From positions 21,576,001 through 21,640,000 of the forward strand of contig NC_091048.1 in NCBI RefSeq assembly GCF_963966145.1: a stretch of DNA of 64,000 bases, given 5' to 3'. The position numbers were made by a program, and so were the translations under genes. Below, piece by piece: positions 39,905-51,912 of the stretch. Under the pieces are notes generated by a model. The model was given only the letters and a program-made list of their open reading frames with translations. It was not told the DNA's origin and ran no database searches. Position 1 is the stretch's first letter. Every line of letters starts with the position of its first letter. This DNA is from Tenebrio molitor. Its lineage: Eukaryota; Arthropoda; Insecta; Coleoptera; Tenebrionidae.

Positions 39905-40010
39905 TAAGGGCGTGAAGGAGGCGATTTTGACCCGCGGCAAAATTATAAGCACGAGGCCCGAAAGGGCGAGGGATTATAAGACGCCAAACAGCCAAAATCG
40001 CCGTTTACGC
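39905..40010. repeat. Palindromic repeat with GC-rich hairpin loop
   Basis: Outer arms GCGTGAAGGAGGCGATTTT and AAAATCGCCGTTTACGC enclose TTATAAGCACGAGGCCCGAA and GGGCGAGGGATTATAA, which itself folds. Similar CACGAG...CGAG-centred palindromes lie at 44043 and 46248. Confidence 0.7.
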
Positions 40011-40394
40011 TCGAAATGCAAATATTATTTTTTGTAAAATCATTTAAATCCACCTTAAAGCTTTGAAAAAATAAATGACATGATTCGTTCTCAAAAATCA
40101 AGAGTTATGTTGTTGGTTGTCAATGTGATGCAACAAATAAAATAGCTATTAAAATTAATTGTTGTTCTTTTAGGCCTTAGGGCTCAAAAGGCATTATTTA
40201 CGCCCGCAAATTACTGTATAAATGACTTCATTTTGATACGATTTTACAAAAAATATTTTTTGTTAATTAAAATGTGCTTCATTGACGAAAGGGTCAATAT
40301 GATATTGATATATGATGAGTCAGTTTCTTAAATAAAAAAAATTGTCGATTAATACCATTTTTAAATTTTTATAATCGAGCCTTTGTGAGGGATG

Positions 40395-40447
40395 TCCAAA
40401 CCATTAAATTTCGTCAGGATCAGAACATTATGTGAATCACCCTATAT
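40395..40447 (-). mobile_element. MITE end, S family (solo end)
   Basis: On the minus strand it reads TATAGGGTGATTCACATAAT then GATCCTGACG, matching the ends at 44725, 52303 and 57961. No partner end is recognised. Confidence 0.5.
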
Positions 40448-41040
40448 TACACGATACTCGAGTAATATAAAGAAAAGTAAAAGGGTTGAAGGATAGAAAT
40501 CAGTAGCACATGTTGGCAACGAAATATGTATTTATGTTGTCAAAATCCACTTGTTTCCTGTATTTTAGCAAATTTTATATCTGACCAGATACATCTGTCT
40601 GTCATTCGGATGGACATTTTCTTGACAGAATATTTTCTCTAATATTAAATATAATTTTTATATTGAAAATTATATATTCCCAGTTTGATTTAAAGTCTAA
40701 AGGTATCATTACCACTACTTACAGTCTACTGCCACCGCTCGTTAAATGGATGTACTTAGCATACATTAATAATAGTTATGCGCATAGTAGGTTAATTAAA
40801 GCAAACATCAGGGATAAGATATTTTAATTTGAAGAAAAAAAAATAAAAACAAATTTTTATAGAAAATGTTATTATAAAATGTTATTATAAAAACGGGACA
40901 CAGCATCGAGGCCGGGTTTATTTATAATTATGAAAATTTGTACCAGGTAATGATAATTCCTTTGAAAGCAACGTTTTTCTATATGTATTATCATTTATTT
41001 TGAAGCTATGAAGTATTGAATTAGGTATTACTAAACACCA

Positions 41041-41271
41041 TTCTCTTTGTTTTGGCATAATGGGAAGCCATAAGTAATTTTGTTAACGTTGGACATACTG
41101 TTTGATTTCCGTCACTCAAGTCCAAACTAGTAAAACTGACAACAATGCACTAGAATTGTCGCTGTTTACAACCTCAAACTTAGAAAAACATAACTGAATT
41201 CAACAGACGGCTTTACTACCAACTTAAATGCAAATTTTCCATGGCCTCCCATTATGCCAAAACAACGTGAA
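41041..41271. mobile_element. MITE with 31-bp inverted ends
   Basis: TTCTCTTTGTTTTGGCATAA then TGGGAAGCCAT at the left is repeated inverted (ATGGCCTCCCATTATGCCAA) at 41241-41271. The 231-bp sequence has no coding capacity. Confidence 0.8.
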
Positions 41272-41279
41272 TGCATTTT

Positions 41280-44020
41280 ATTTACATTACGAAAGGTGTA
41301 TAATACATTTACTTTTTTGGGAAATTATCAAATTTTGCACCTGATAAGTATCACCGACGAGCTGGTTAGCACTTCTTGAAGCATCGTATCGTCCGTCACT
41401 TTATACTAATTTTCTTAATCTAAAACATCCGCCCAACTAATTATAAAATAATTCATTTCCCATTAAACGTGGTTTTTATGCAAAAGATAAGATTTAATTA
41501 CCGACAACTTGATATTCTTCTTGACCGCAGATAAAACACAATTTTCTCGCTGAGTGTTATTGGAGGTCAAGCCATCCCGAAGATGATAAAAATCTCCAGG
41601 TATTCAACTTCTGGATAAATTCCAAAACGAAAAATATTACATAGTCCCCGGTCAAGTTTTTTTGATTTTTAGCAACAAAAACAGCGACCTGTAAAACATA
41701 TTTAAGTAGATTTTGTTTACGATACACCGTAAACGCGATACGAGCCATAAATTATCCAGGAATTACAGTTTCCATCTTGGCACTGGCAAGACTCCCACAG
41801 CTTTTGTGCACAAATAAACGAAAAATCTGATATTCCCGGGTAATTAGACTTCCTTATTAACCCAGCTGGCCGACATTCATAAACGGATTAAGAAAATTTT
41901 CCCACTTCTAAGAGAGTCAGCACGTGAAGGCGAACAGTTAAATGAAACGACGAGAACTTGATTAACGCTATCAGAATCTTTACAGAATAAGACTGATTAC
42001 CAGACAAGGATTGTCTTAAGGACTGTAACGGTTACGTGGTCAGAAGATTAAAAATTGTCTGCTGCAGACATTGTTGTATGCGAGGACCTATTTTTATCTT
42101 GCCCCTGCACTAATGTTGGCGAAACAGGTTTAGTTCAACTGTTTTTATTTTGTTCTTGCACGGTTTCATCAAACCTATAAATATCTCATGCTGAAGCACT
42201 TCGAAGAATAGTTTTAAAGAATCTTAATTGAATGACATCCGAGCAAGGTTGTGAAGCTTAATTTAAATATTAAATGAGACGGTAATAATTAATTTTTACG
42301 TGCATTAGTAACGTTTATTTTCTAGTCTCGTATTATACAACTCGTTATCAGTTTTATTAGCTTCATTAGTTCGCCGCAAAAAATGCGAATAATGTTAAGA
42401 CGGCCACTGGTACTTCTTATTATATTATTAATTTACGCGATGGTCACCCATTAATTTGTTATTCTATCGCACCAACTGAATACGAAGCTGAAGGCTGACG
42501 TTCATAAAAGAAACAGAAACTCATGAAAAATAATGGCGGTCATAATTGATGCGGCGATGGATAATCGTGACGCCTCTATTGCCAAATCCCGAGCGTCTCC
42601 TCCGGAGAGTTCAATGCTGCGTGAAGGCCGCATCCTGGAGCTTTCACGCTGAAATCGCGCCGCGCCGAAGCCGCTTCCCGATCTATATTTAGCCTCTAAT
42701 CGCGGCGACCGTTATGAAATGATGTCTTAATTGCGGCGATTTGAATGACGAAAAGCCCTGAACGGAGCATGTGTGACGGCGTCACGGTTGAGGTGAGGTG
42801 CAGTCGGTGTTGGGCGAAGTCCATCTTCCAGTAGCTGTCGTGAACCCACAACGAGACCCGTTGTGGAGGGGTGCAATTAACGATTTGGTCGTCTTGCGGC
42901 CTTGCCTTCCTCCAAGGTCGCGCTCATATTCGCCGGAATACCTCCGGAATTTGGTTTTAATTAAGCGCGGATGCGCATGCGAGACTCCATTATCTACTTT
43001 GTTTACTCGCTCGCGGCCGATAAAGGCAAATAGCCGACATTCGTTTTGCTTTAATTCCGCAATTAAGATTCGTTGGGGGAAAATAAACCGGCAAAAATCG
43101 GGGCCAGGCTCTCGCTGCAAAAGCAATTTCCTCTGAAATTGCAATAATTGCAGCCTCATGTGTTAAGTCACTGCCATAAACGGAATTATCGGGATTGAAA
43201 ACTACAAATAATTGATTTATAGATGAGAGCCACAACGGAATTGCACGGCTTATCGAAGACTGAGATCTGTTTAATACCCTCAAGGTCACAATTATTCAGA
43301 TTTTGCCTTTAGAGTTTTCGGTTATCTGGGCAAAAGGCTAGATTTACAACGGCTTTAAGTCGTTTCTTGGGGAGACAACTAACGAGCGGCGCTATCTTCA
43401 ATAATTATAAACCACTAATTGCCTCAGGATATGGATCTCTGGGTTGGGGAAATATTCAAAGACTTTTTTATAATTGCACCTAATTATTATGTTTCTGACT
43501 CGTGAGTAACTTTAATTTGGCAACGCACGATGTGAAAAAGAATCCATTTAAAGCTCCCTATGTCTCACAATTACGTCGTATCGCTTAGATCATAAATGCA
43601 ATGTCTAAAGAAAAATAAACAATTACTTAGTTATTCTGTAAATGTGGGTCATAATCTCTAAACCTCAATGTTTGTTTGACGAACTTCAACGATGACTATT
43701 CCTGAATTATAACAACATTCATTGGCAAATGGATACAATGCATGAGGTTGCAGCATAATAAAGCTTTTAAATGTCAGTGTCTTCTCACCATCCAATAAAA
43801 ACGCAGAATTTATTGAAGTAACCAATAGCTTCCAACCCCCTGAATCAAGCTCCCCCTAAATGAATAACTCTTATTGTTAGACATTTGTCCAGATAACATT
43901 ATGAGTTTTTTTATTAAGATTAATCTTCAAAATACATCGGGAATCATCCATAATGACGTCAATCGTATTATGATAAACACACTAAAATTAATAAGTCACA
44001 TATTTTGAAAAATAAATATA
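41280..44020. other. Unassigned intergenic or intronic DNA
   Basis: No gene is supported. 42.5-43.3 kb is GC-richer and open on both strands for over 100 codons (42782-43159 minus, 42798-43136 plus), but neither translation looks like a protein family, so I read this as unique, possibly regulatory DNA. Confidence 0.4.
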
Positions 44021-44042
44021 ATATGTATATAGTTATTTAATA

Positions 44043-44157
44043 AACTAGTTTGTTAATGAAGGCGATTAATAATCGAAACTGTTTAAAGCACGAACGAGTG
44101 TGGCGAGTGAGTGCCTTTAATAGTTGAAATTATTAATCGCCCATTAACAAACGAGTT
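44043..44157. repeat. Palindromic repeat, CGAG-loop type
   Basis: AACTAGTTTGTTAATGAAGG then CGATTAATAA is answered by TTATTAATCGCCCATTAACA and AACGAGTT; the centre (AAAGCACGAACGAGTG...GAGTGCCTTT) also folds. It is about 115 bp. Confidence 0.8.
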
Positions 44158-44724
44158 GATTACAAAATTTTTTCGTTGACCGCAAACTTTATTTTGTGAC
44201 AAAATTTCAAATCAAAGCCAAATCAAAACCAATTTCATCTTTTTTGATAAAGATGAGACCTTATAAAATACCTTCTTTTCTTTGTCCTCAGGATAGGCCA
44301 TTTTTAAATTTTTCAACACTTTCTATTCACTTTTCCACAAAGAGTGTCAGAAGACGTCAACTCCATTCACATTCAATTTCACGTAAAAATCACGGTTGCT
44401 AAGAAAACCTAGTTACCTTTGAAACATATGACATGCGAATTATAACCAAAAAGATCGCCTTTTGAAAAAGTGAATTCGTAATTGTGCAGTTATGGAGCTA
44501 TAAAATATAGAAAACCCTGCTGCACTACCTGCTGTGTTGGTAAGTGCAAAAATCGTTGATTGATTAATGAAAAATAGTGTATTAATGAGGTCCATTACTA
44601 CACTATATTTTAGACAAAATAATTCATTAATATTGAAATTAACAAGCGGTCAGCGGAAAAAATATTTTAAAAAAGATGCATTAGACTGCAGAAACTAAGT
44701 AGGTACATATAACCTGCCTATACA

Positions 44725-44845
44725 GGGTATTTCACGAGTGATAATGAGCCTGACGGAATTGAAAATGCAACCCACAATACATTTGCAAAGTTAACGTGGA
44801 TATTTATTTTTTGATTTAAAAAACGTAAAACATAGTTAACTGTGC
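44725..44845 (+). mobile_element. MITE end, S family
   Basis: Starts CAGGGTATTTCACGAGTGAT then AATGAGCCTGACGG and ATGCAACCCACAATAC; the same sequence with changes begins at 57961. Only one end is recognised. Confidence 0.55.
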
Positions 44846-45589
44846 AGTTTCGTAAATTTTGACATAAATGTCATATTCGCTTGTGTATGCGAATTTTAAT
44901 AACCCAACAGAAAAACTACCTCTTCTACCCGAACATGTGGCTTATAAATTATGTTCGAGATGGTCCTTGACTCGGGGATGAGTTTTAACACGGGCAGACA
45001 CTGAAATTTGTCAGTTGGAACTGAACGGAGCTGTCGAGATGCACGAGAATGATGGCAGGTGAACAATTTGTGGCCCCGGAAGTGGTGCAGTGAATTAAGC
45101 TTGCGATAGCCGGTGATCGAGATACAGTTACCAGGTGTTTTGGTAACTGAGTGACAGGAGGTTTGAGCAACCTTGGCTATGATGTCAGTTTCATTAATGT
45201 GTAAAATCTCTGGCAGATACCATGGTATATTCCTGAGCACCGAACCAGGTTTTGGTGGGACACGCCATTGATCGGGCGCATCTTGTCGGGATAGCCGGTG
45301 TTAACAACCAAATGCACAGATCATACGTTTGTTGATAAAAGGTTGTGAGGTTGTCCCGGTTCCCATGTACTGAGGGGAAATTAGTAACGTATTGATTAAC
45401 TCTAATTAACATTATTAAGTGAATGAGGCCTTACACTTGGTTAAATGAAATTGTGAAAAACCAGAGAGATTTTGGGAAAATGTTCATTTCATTATTAGTG
45501 CAGATACCTACTCAAAAACGCGATTTTCGACCGCTTCAAAATTAATAGTTATTTATTATACAAGACGGTAAATTGCATTTTATCTTCGA

Positions 45590-46010
45590 GAAATAATTAA
45601 ATTTTTTCTTCGAACGTCCGCAAAATATGACATTGTACTGCTGCATTGATAATGCTAAAGTGGCACTTCATTGTCATGGCATCTAACGAACTGACCAGCG
45701 CCCGTGAAGTTATTATCTCCGCTGAGGGGCGTCCGTGAAGTTATTATCTCCGCTGAGGGCGTCCGTGAAGTTATTATCTCCGATGATGAGCGGCTGTAAA
45801 ATAAACTAACTAAATCATTTGAAATTCCTACCTGGTTTCTTAACATGTTTTAAATAATTTGTTATGAAGGTTTGAAGAAAAAATAGTATATTATGTTATT
45901 CGGAGCAGAAATGGTTTTATGTGCTTTGGCTGGTATCTACCAGCCGCAGCATATAAAACTTCATTTTTGCTCCTCATAACATAATATACCTACTATTATC
46001 GTCGTCTATA
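45590..46010 (+). mobile_element. Repeat R, copy 4, plus hairpin
   Basis: TTTTTTCTTCGAACGTCCGC at about 45602, then a GAAGTTATTATCTCCGCTGA tandem (45703-45785), CCTACCTGGTTTCTTAACAT and GGTTTGAAGAAAAAATAG. It is joined to a hairpin, AGTATATTATGTTATTCGGA ... GCTCCTCATAACATAATATA (45886-45988). A 63-codon minus frame over the tandem part is an artefact. Confidence 0.75.
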
Positions 46011-46129
46011 ATATTCTATTTTTTTCTATAGCATTTGAATTTTATTATTAAAACATTTTTTTAAATCATTACTAATCGTGTCAGGTTTTAAAATCTCGTT
46101 AATATGAGCGTTGTTAGGGTAATAAAATA

Positions 46130-46195
46130 CATTATTTTATCTACCCTTGCTGTTAAAGTAGGACTTTACCTACCCTTGCGGTTAAAATGCTACTT
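46130..46195 (+). repeat. Short tandem duplication
   Basis: CTACCCTTGCTGTTAAA and CTACCCTTGCGGTTAAA stand 30 bp apart. It is a minor local duplication. Confidence 0.6.
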
Positions 46196-46247
46196 GACCT
46201 TTTGATTTGAATAGATAAAAGCACACTTTAACATCTGCTATAGAAAA

Positions 46248-46382
46248 TAGTATATTATGCAACAAGATTTATAAACGGCACTTTAGACACGCGTTTTATG
46301 TTAGGCACGAGCGAAGCGTAGCGGAGCGAGTGTTTAATAAACAAGTGTCTAGAGAAGTTTATAAACGAGTTGAATACTATAC
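46248..46382. repeat. Palindromic repeat, CGAAGCG-loop type
   Basis: TTTATAAACGGCACTTTAGA then CAC is answered by GTGTCTAGAGAAGTTTATAA; the loop is GGCACGAGCGAAGCGTAGCG then GAGCGAGTG. It resembles the palindromes at 39905 and 44043 in its central motif but not in its arms. Confidence 0.8.
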
Positions 46383-46492
46383 TTTTTCTACGACCAAATT
46401 AACAAATGGAACACACAAACGAAACAAGCAACTTTTTTATTAAACGTTAATTTAAACATACAAACTAAATGAACATACCAAATAGGAATATA

Positions 46493-47219
46493 CAGGGTGT
46501 CCCCAAAAAAGAAGACGAGTCCATAACTCCGTTATTTATCGGAAGATTTTAATTATCTGTACACCAAATTAAATGATTGTTAATAGGCTACAAAATGGCC
46601 TAATAAATTCAAGTATAGCCCCATGGACTTCAAGGGTAAACTGTCAAAAAACAATTTTTCAAATGGGATTACATATTTTTTTTAGTAATTCTGATAGAGA
46701 TTTTTATTCTGAAAATAACAGTGTATCACAAGTATACACTTAAATACCAAAAATTCACAAAAAAAATGTAAAAAAACGCTACTATCGTCTATGTTCCATT
46801 TTGCGCTAAACATTGGGGGCATATCTGCGCAATCCCACATATTATTATTTGTCATTTGTTTTTCTAGCTACCTTAATTTGGTTATTACATTGTAACGCAA
46901 TGAATTTTGATAGCTTTTCGCTTGGTGCTCGTCATTTGTTTCAAAAGTTAGTGTTATTTTTTTTTTATGTCAAGTTATACTTGTGATACATTGTTGTTTT
47001 TAGAATTAAAATCTCTATCAGAATTACTAAAAAAAAGTATGTAATCCCATTTGAAAAAAAATATTTTGACAGTTTAGTCTTGAAGCCCTTGGAACTATAC
47101 GTCAATTTATTAAGCGGTTTTGTAGCCTATTAAAAACCATTTAATTTGGTGTATATATAATTAAAATCCTCCGATAAATGAGGGAGTTATGGACTCGTCT
47201 TTTTTTTGGGGACACTCTG
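46493..47219. mobile_element. Large CAGGGTG-type foldback element
   Basis: The 727-bp sequence starts CAGGGTGTCCCCAAAAAAGA and ends TTTTTTTTGGGGACACTCTG. Long imperfect arms extend over some 250 bp each (for example GACGAGTCCATAACTCCGTT and ATGAGGGAGTTATGGACTCG). TA precedes the left end. No coding capacity. Confidence 0.88.
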
Positions 47220-47229
47220 TATATATTTC

Positions 47230-50050
47230 TCAGGATACAAACTGTTGGTGGCTTCAAGTCCATATTTGAAAAATACAACGAATTATTCCACTGCAATGAC
47301 GTTTTCTTTCACGCCGGATGCGAAACTGATAAACGTCAAAATACCAACTTGATCTAGAGCTAAATATGTCCAAAAAATTCAAGCCGTGTTTAAAGAAACT
47401 TCGAGCGTGTTTAATATCCCGAAAACGCCCGAATGGACACCAAGTTGTGACTAATGAACAATCGTTTTTAAAGTGACGTTTTATACACTATTTATCAGTG
47501 CAAAATGTGACACTTTAGAGAAGGAAGTAGAAAAAACTTTTTTTTTGTTCGACACTGTCAGAATTTGAGAATTTTCTCCTGTATGAACGGATTTTGATAA
47601 ATTTGACAACTTGTCAAAAAGAAACGTCAAGCTGATTTTAAAGATTTTCAGCGATTTGGAGCCTTTGGGGGGCTCGTCGAACAAAAAAACGTTGTATTTA
47701 ACGAGTTCGTGTGTAATTTGGGCTTTTTTTGGCATGAGTGGGTCAGTTTCAAACTCGAGTGAAACGAGACTTTTAAAGGTCCACTACTATTTCACAACTA
47801 CTGCAAGATCACAATGGTTGTCGCTTAGCTAACTGTAACATAAGCACTCTTGACCAGATTTTCATTTAAACACTCGACAATATTTTAACAAAACATATTA
47901 GTTTATAGTTCAAATAATAAAACCGAATTTACACTGTTAATTAAAATAAAAAATTAACCACAGGTTTTTATTGCGTATGAAAAACGGTGAATGTGATTGC
48001 TCGTAGTGACTCACTCGGTTTATGTACCTACAGCTGTCACACTTTACTTGAACTTGTCCTGTAAATGAGTGTATAATTTATTTCAGTTTTTATCAACACA
48101 AACGAGCAACTAACTACATATAGTAGAAAAAAGCTGCTTCACAAATAAAAACATTTAAGGTGAAAATAATCTTTTCAAATTAACGGTAGTGCTTACTTCA
48201 TTTATTTTAATATGCAAGATTTTTTTTTAATATTTAAATGTGTTCAAATTGTTTATTTAAATTTCAGTTGTTATGCAATTAGAATTAATTTTGCAATTGC
48301 ACAACTTCAATGTAAACACAATTAATGTAAACATAATCTTCTCAAATTAGCGGTAGTACCCTACTTACTTCATTTATTTTATTATGCAAGATTTTTTTTC
48401 TTTATAAATGTGTTCAAATTGTTTATTTTAAATTTATTTCAGTCACCACTGTAATTAAAAGTAGGTAATTTAAAAACTTAGTAATGCTTGAGAATTAAAA
48501 CTATGATCAAATCTAATTTCTGGTTTATCTTAATTGAGATCACTCAATAATCTTTTCGTCAAGGTCTGAGTTGCAGTATCTGAAAAAACTGGGTATAAAT
48601 AAAAATGAGAACATTAACACTCATCCATAGTTTGCTAATGTTGTTCCAATTTACATTAATTTCAGGCTCATTTATCACAACTTTTCTGGAATGTATTGAC
48701 ATTTAATTTGGACGATGCACCCAGTTAAGAAAAAACAAAACCGATTCGACAATTTATATCTTTATGCGCAGCAATTAAAATGAACCTGTCGGATGTGGCA
48801 CTCATCATTCAACTTTAATAGCAACAGGTTTTCAGTTTTTGCAAGATCGATGGCACCATTGTATATTTTCAGGAAACTACGTAATCGAGTGGACATCATT
48901 AAAGGCAGATTAAGATGTGCATTTTTATTCTTGTTGGTAAAAAAGCTTTCGGACGTCCTTAGTAAACTGTTCTTGAAACTTCATCGAAAAAACGTGCAAT
49001 TTAATGATTTTTAAAATTGTTAATGACAGCGTTTTTGTTGTTACAAATGACATAATCGACTCGAAATAATTCCCACAAAAATCAAATAAACAATTTTTTT
49101 GGATGCGATGATCAATGATCGTTTTTTCGTCTTTCTTGTAAACGTCAATTCGATTCCTTTTCCTGTAACCATCAAAAAGCATAGTTTATTACGCTGTCTT
49201 AATTCAGTTGTTTTACATATAAAGTTGAAAACAAATACCGGTAATTTTTTTACGCCCACGAGTCCCCTCGGCCATGCTGATGCATCATTAATTTTTTTCG
49301 GTCGTTTGAAAATAGTAAATCTTAATCTGGCGCCAATACTACAAAGTGACTACTGCAAAATAAGTAGGCGCAGACAGATTTATGGTTCATTATTGGCTAA
49401 ATTTGTCAAGTAAAAAACGCAAGTATGGAAAACGCCACTGTTTAATAATTAACCACTAGGACAATTAAAAGGATATATGCAAATATATTCAAATATTCGT
49501 TAACGTTACTTAAACATTCTTTTATAAGACAATGTAATTTATCTGTCATACGACTGCACAGCGAACGTAAAAAAAACACTTTCGCGAAATATCAAATTTG
49601 GCTATCTTGAATCCTTTAATTAGCTTGTCAAGACGACTAGTTATTTTTCCATCAAGGCATCAAGGACCTCAGGTAGTGAAACACTGACATCTGTAACATA
49701 TCGAGAACAATGTAGCAGATGGGCCTAAAGCGAAAATAATTATCATAGTCATACAAAAAATATAAAATTAGTTTGACAAATTAGGTAGGTATTTTTCGAT
49801 TAGCTCTCATTGTTATCGTTCAATAACTTTTGATTATGTGTTCAAAAAAAAAAACAAATATATTTGAATAAATCTTGAATAAAAAACTAAAGGAGCGAAT
49901 TATTAGTCACTTTGTAAACACAACTGAACACAGTTAGTGTTTCTCATCAAAGATCAGCTGCAAAATATGGGCAAAATTAATTTTCTTTTATATTTGATTA
50001 GATGTCTGAAAATGATGAATTTTACTCAAGAAATGGAATGTATTTAGGTA
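47230..50050. other. AT-rich DNA with a tandem duplication
   Basis: No gene is supported; frames up to 104 codons have no recognisable domain. At 48160-48268 and 48327-48443 the same ~110-bp stretch occurs twice in direct orientation (AATCTTTTCAAATTAACGGT / AATCTTCTCAAATTAGCGGT; both continue with TATGCAAGATTTTTTTT and GTGTTCAAATTGTTTATTT). Confidence 0.55.
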
Positions 50051-50605
50051 TTTACTTCAGACTGTGAAGATTAAAATATGCAAACAGAAATATGACAAAA
50101 ATATCATTGTTCGAAGAAGAAGAAGAATATAGAACAGCTGTAAAAGAAAATCTAGGCATTGAATTGGGTGAAATAGAAAATAATCCTGGAAAGAGAGCTG
50201 TTGCAAAAATATGCTTAAATTCCTTATGGGGCAAATTTGGTCAGAAACAAAATATGGGCGCAACAGAATATGTTACAGATGTTAAGAGATTTTATGAAAT
50301 TTTATTAGATGACAGACTTGATAATATACACATCAATGAATTAAATGAAAATATATTACAAATTGATTACAAGTATAAAGATTGCTATGTAGAAAATGAT
50401 TTCAATACCAATATATTCATAGCTGCTTTTACAACTGCAAATGCTAGACTAAGATTGTACGAAATGTTAGACATATTAGGAGAAAGTATAGTATATTATG
50501 ATACAGATAGCATTGTATATTATATAGTTAATGGTAAAAACACTGTTAAAACAGGATGTCTATTGGGAGATTGGACCGATGAATTAGGTAAGGACATATG
50601 GATTA

Positions 50606-51912
50606 CACTACCCAACAAAATAGTACTTTTAGATTTTTTCCTTTGATATTTTTTTCGTTTTTGTTTCATCTTAGCTCGCTGATATCGAATATGAGATTAG
50701 TTTTTGCGCAACAGCTCTAGTTTTTTAGATTTTTTTTAAAAGCTCTACTGACGCTGTAGGGTGGAATTTTTGTATGTTTTGTGTGGCTTACAATTAATTT
50801 TGCTTAATATTTCGATATAGCTAGACACGGAGATCTTGTTTAAACAATCCAGATGGTTTTTGTTATATTTATGACGAATATATATTTACAAAATATAGAA
50901 AATCTATCTCGGACTTCGTTAAAACTGGGTATGTGAACTGCTTTGGAATAAAATTATGCAATCAAGATGAGCCATGGGTACCCCATATTGTGTGCCAAAA
51001 TTGTGTTGTGTGTCTGCGGCAATGGTCAAGTGGAAAAAAACATGCTCTCAAATTCAGAACACCCATGATTTGGCAAGAACCCCAAAGTGACCAGAGCTAC
51101 TTTTGCGTTGTTAACATTAACGGGATTAATTCTGGAAATCAAAATAAATGGTCTTATCCTAAATGGGTTTCGGCCCAATGACTTACTCCACATTCAGGTG
51201 AAACATCAACATTGACATCAACGTATTTTGAACCAGATCTTATGGAATTGAATAAGAGGATATAACCGAGAAAAGCGAGGGTGGGATGACAATTTCTCAT
51301 CTAGTTAGTTTTCAGAATTTTTTAATCAAAATGAATTGAACCCAATAAAAAAACTTAAACTTTGTCAATTCGATGAATGAATTGGAATCTAAAGCTTGGA
51401 GATCATTTGTTTTGGTGCTATAAGATTTTCTGGAAAACCATAGGTCGGATGACTATTCTCGCTTAATTAAGGGCATGCTGTCCAGTTTGAAAGGTCTAAG
51501 GTGCAATATGACTATTAAGCTACATTATTTACACTCTCGTTGGGATCATTTTCCAGAAAATCTTGGCGATTTCAGCGAAGAGCAGGGTGAAAAATTTCAA
51601 CTAGTATACGCACAGTTGAAGAGCGTTATCAAGGAAGGTGGGACATCCAATGATGACAGATTACTGCTGGAGTGTACAAAGAGATCTACCTCAAGCCACA
51701 CATTCAAGAAATTTTTCAAAAACAATGTTTGTATTATTTTCTGAATGATTTTTTAAAGAAAATATGTGTTTAGTTGCTTATAATTTGTCATTTAGTTTAA
51801 AAAAAAGTAGAGCTATTAGAAAAAAAACTAATATTATTTTCGTAATCAGCATCTTAGATGTACCCAGGAACGCTGATTAGATTTCAGGAAAAAAAGTCAA
51901 TGTTGACCAGTG
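50606..51912 (+). mobile_element. CACTA-like transposon inserted in the polymerase
   Basis: Left end CACTACCCAACAAAATAGTA and right end (reverse strand) CACTGGTCAACATTGAC; the inverted similarity continues imperfectly inward (AGTTTTT...AGCTCTAC near 50710-50745 and 51800-51830). Flanked by TTA on both sides (50603-50605, 51913-51915). CACTR tips with a 3-bp target duplicate fit the CACTA/EnSpm (CMC) superclade; that class call is inference. It carries a broken gene (50824-51744). Confidence 0.75.
50824..51744 (+). pseudogene. Arthropod multi-copy zinc-binding gene, internally deleted
   Basis: The N-terminal part (50824-51180) reads RSCLNNPDGFCYIYDEY ... VCQNCVVCLRQWSSGKKHAL ... QSYFCVVNINGINSGNQ, with paired Cys typical of zinc binding (the CxxC after FCYI is lost: YD replaces one Cys). 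The C-terminal part (51379-51744) reads ELESKAWRSFVLVL, then LHYLHSRWDHFPENLGDFSE and EQGEKFQ. I recognise both as ends of a multi-copy arthropod protein of unknown function, several hundred residues long; the middle is missing here and stops are present (about 51418, 51265). Because it lies between CACTR ends, the parent gene is plausibly the transposase or a cargo of that transposon. Confidence 0.65.

Noticed and set aside
42782..43289. Opposed frames of 112-125 codons
   Set aside because: Same reasoning: a GC-richer stretch, no domain, no clear splice sites.
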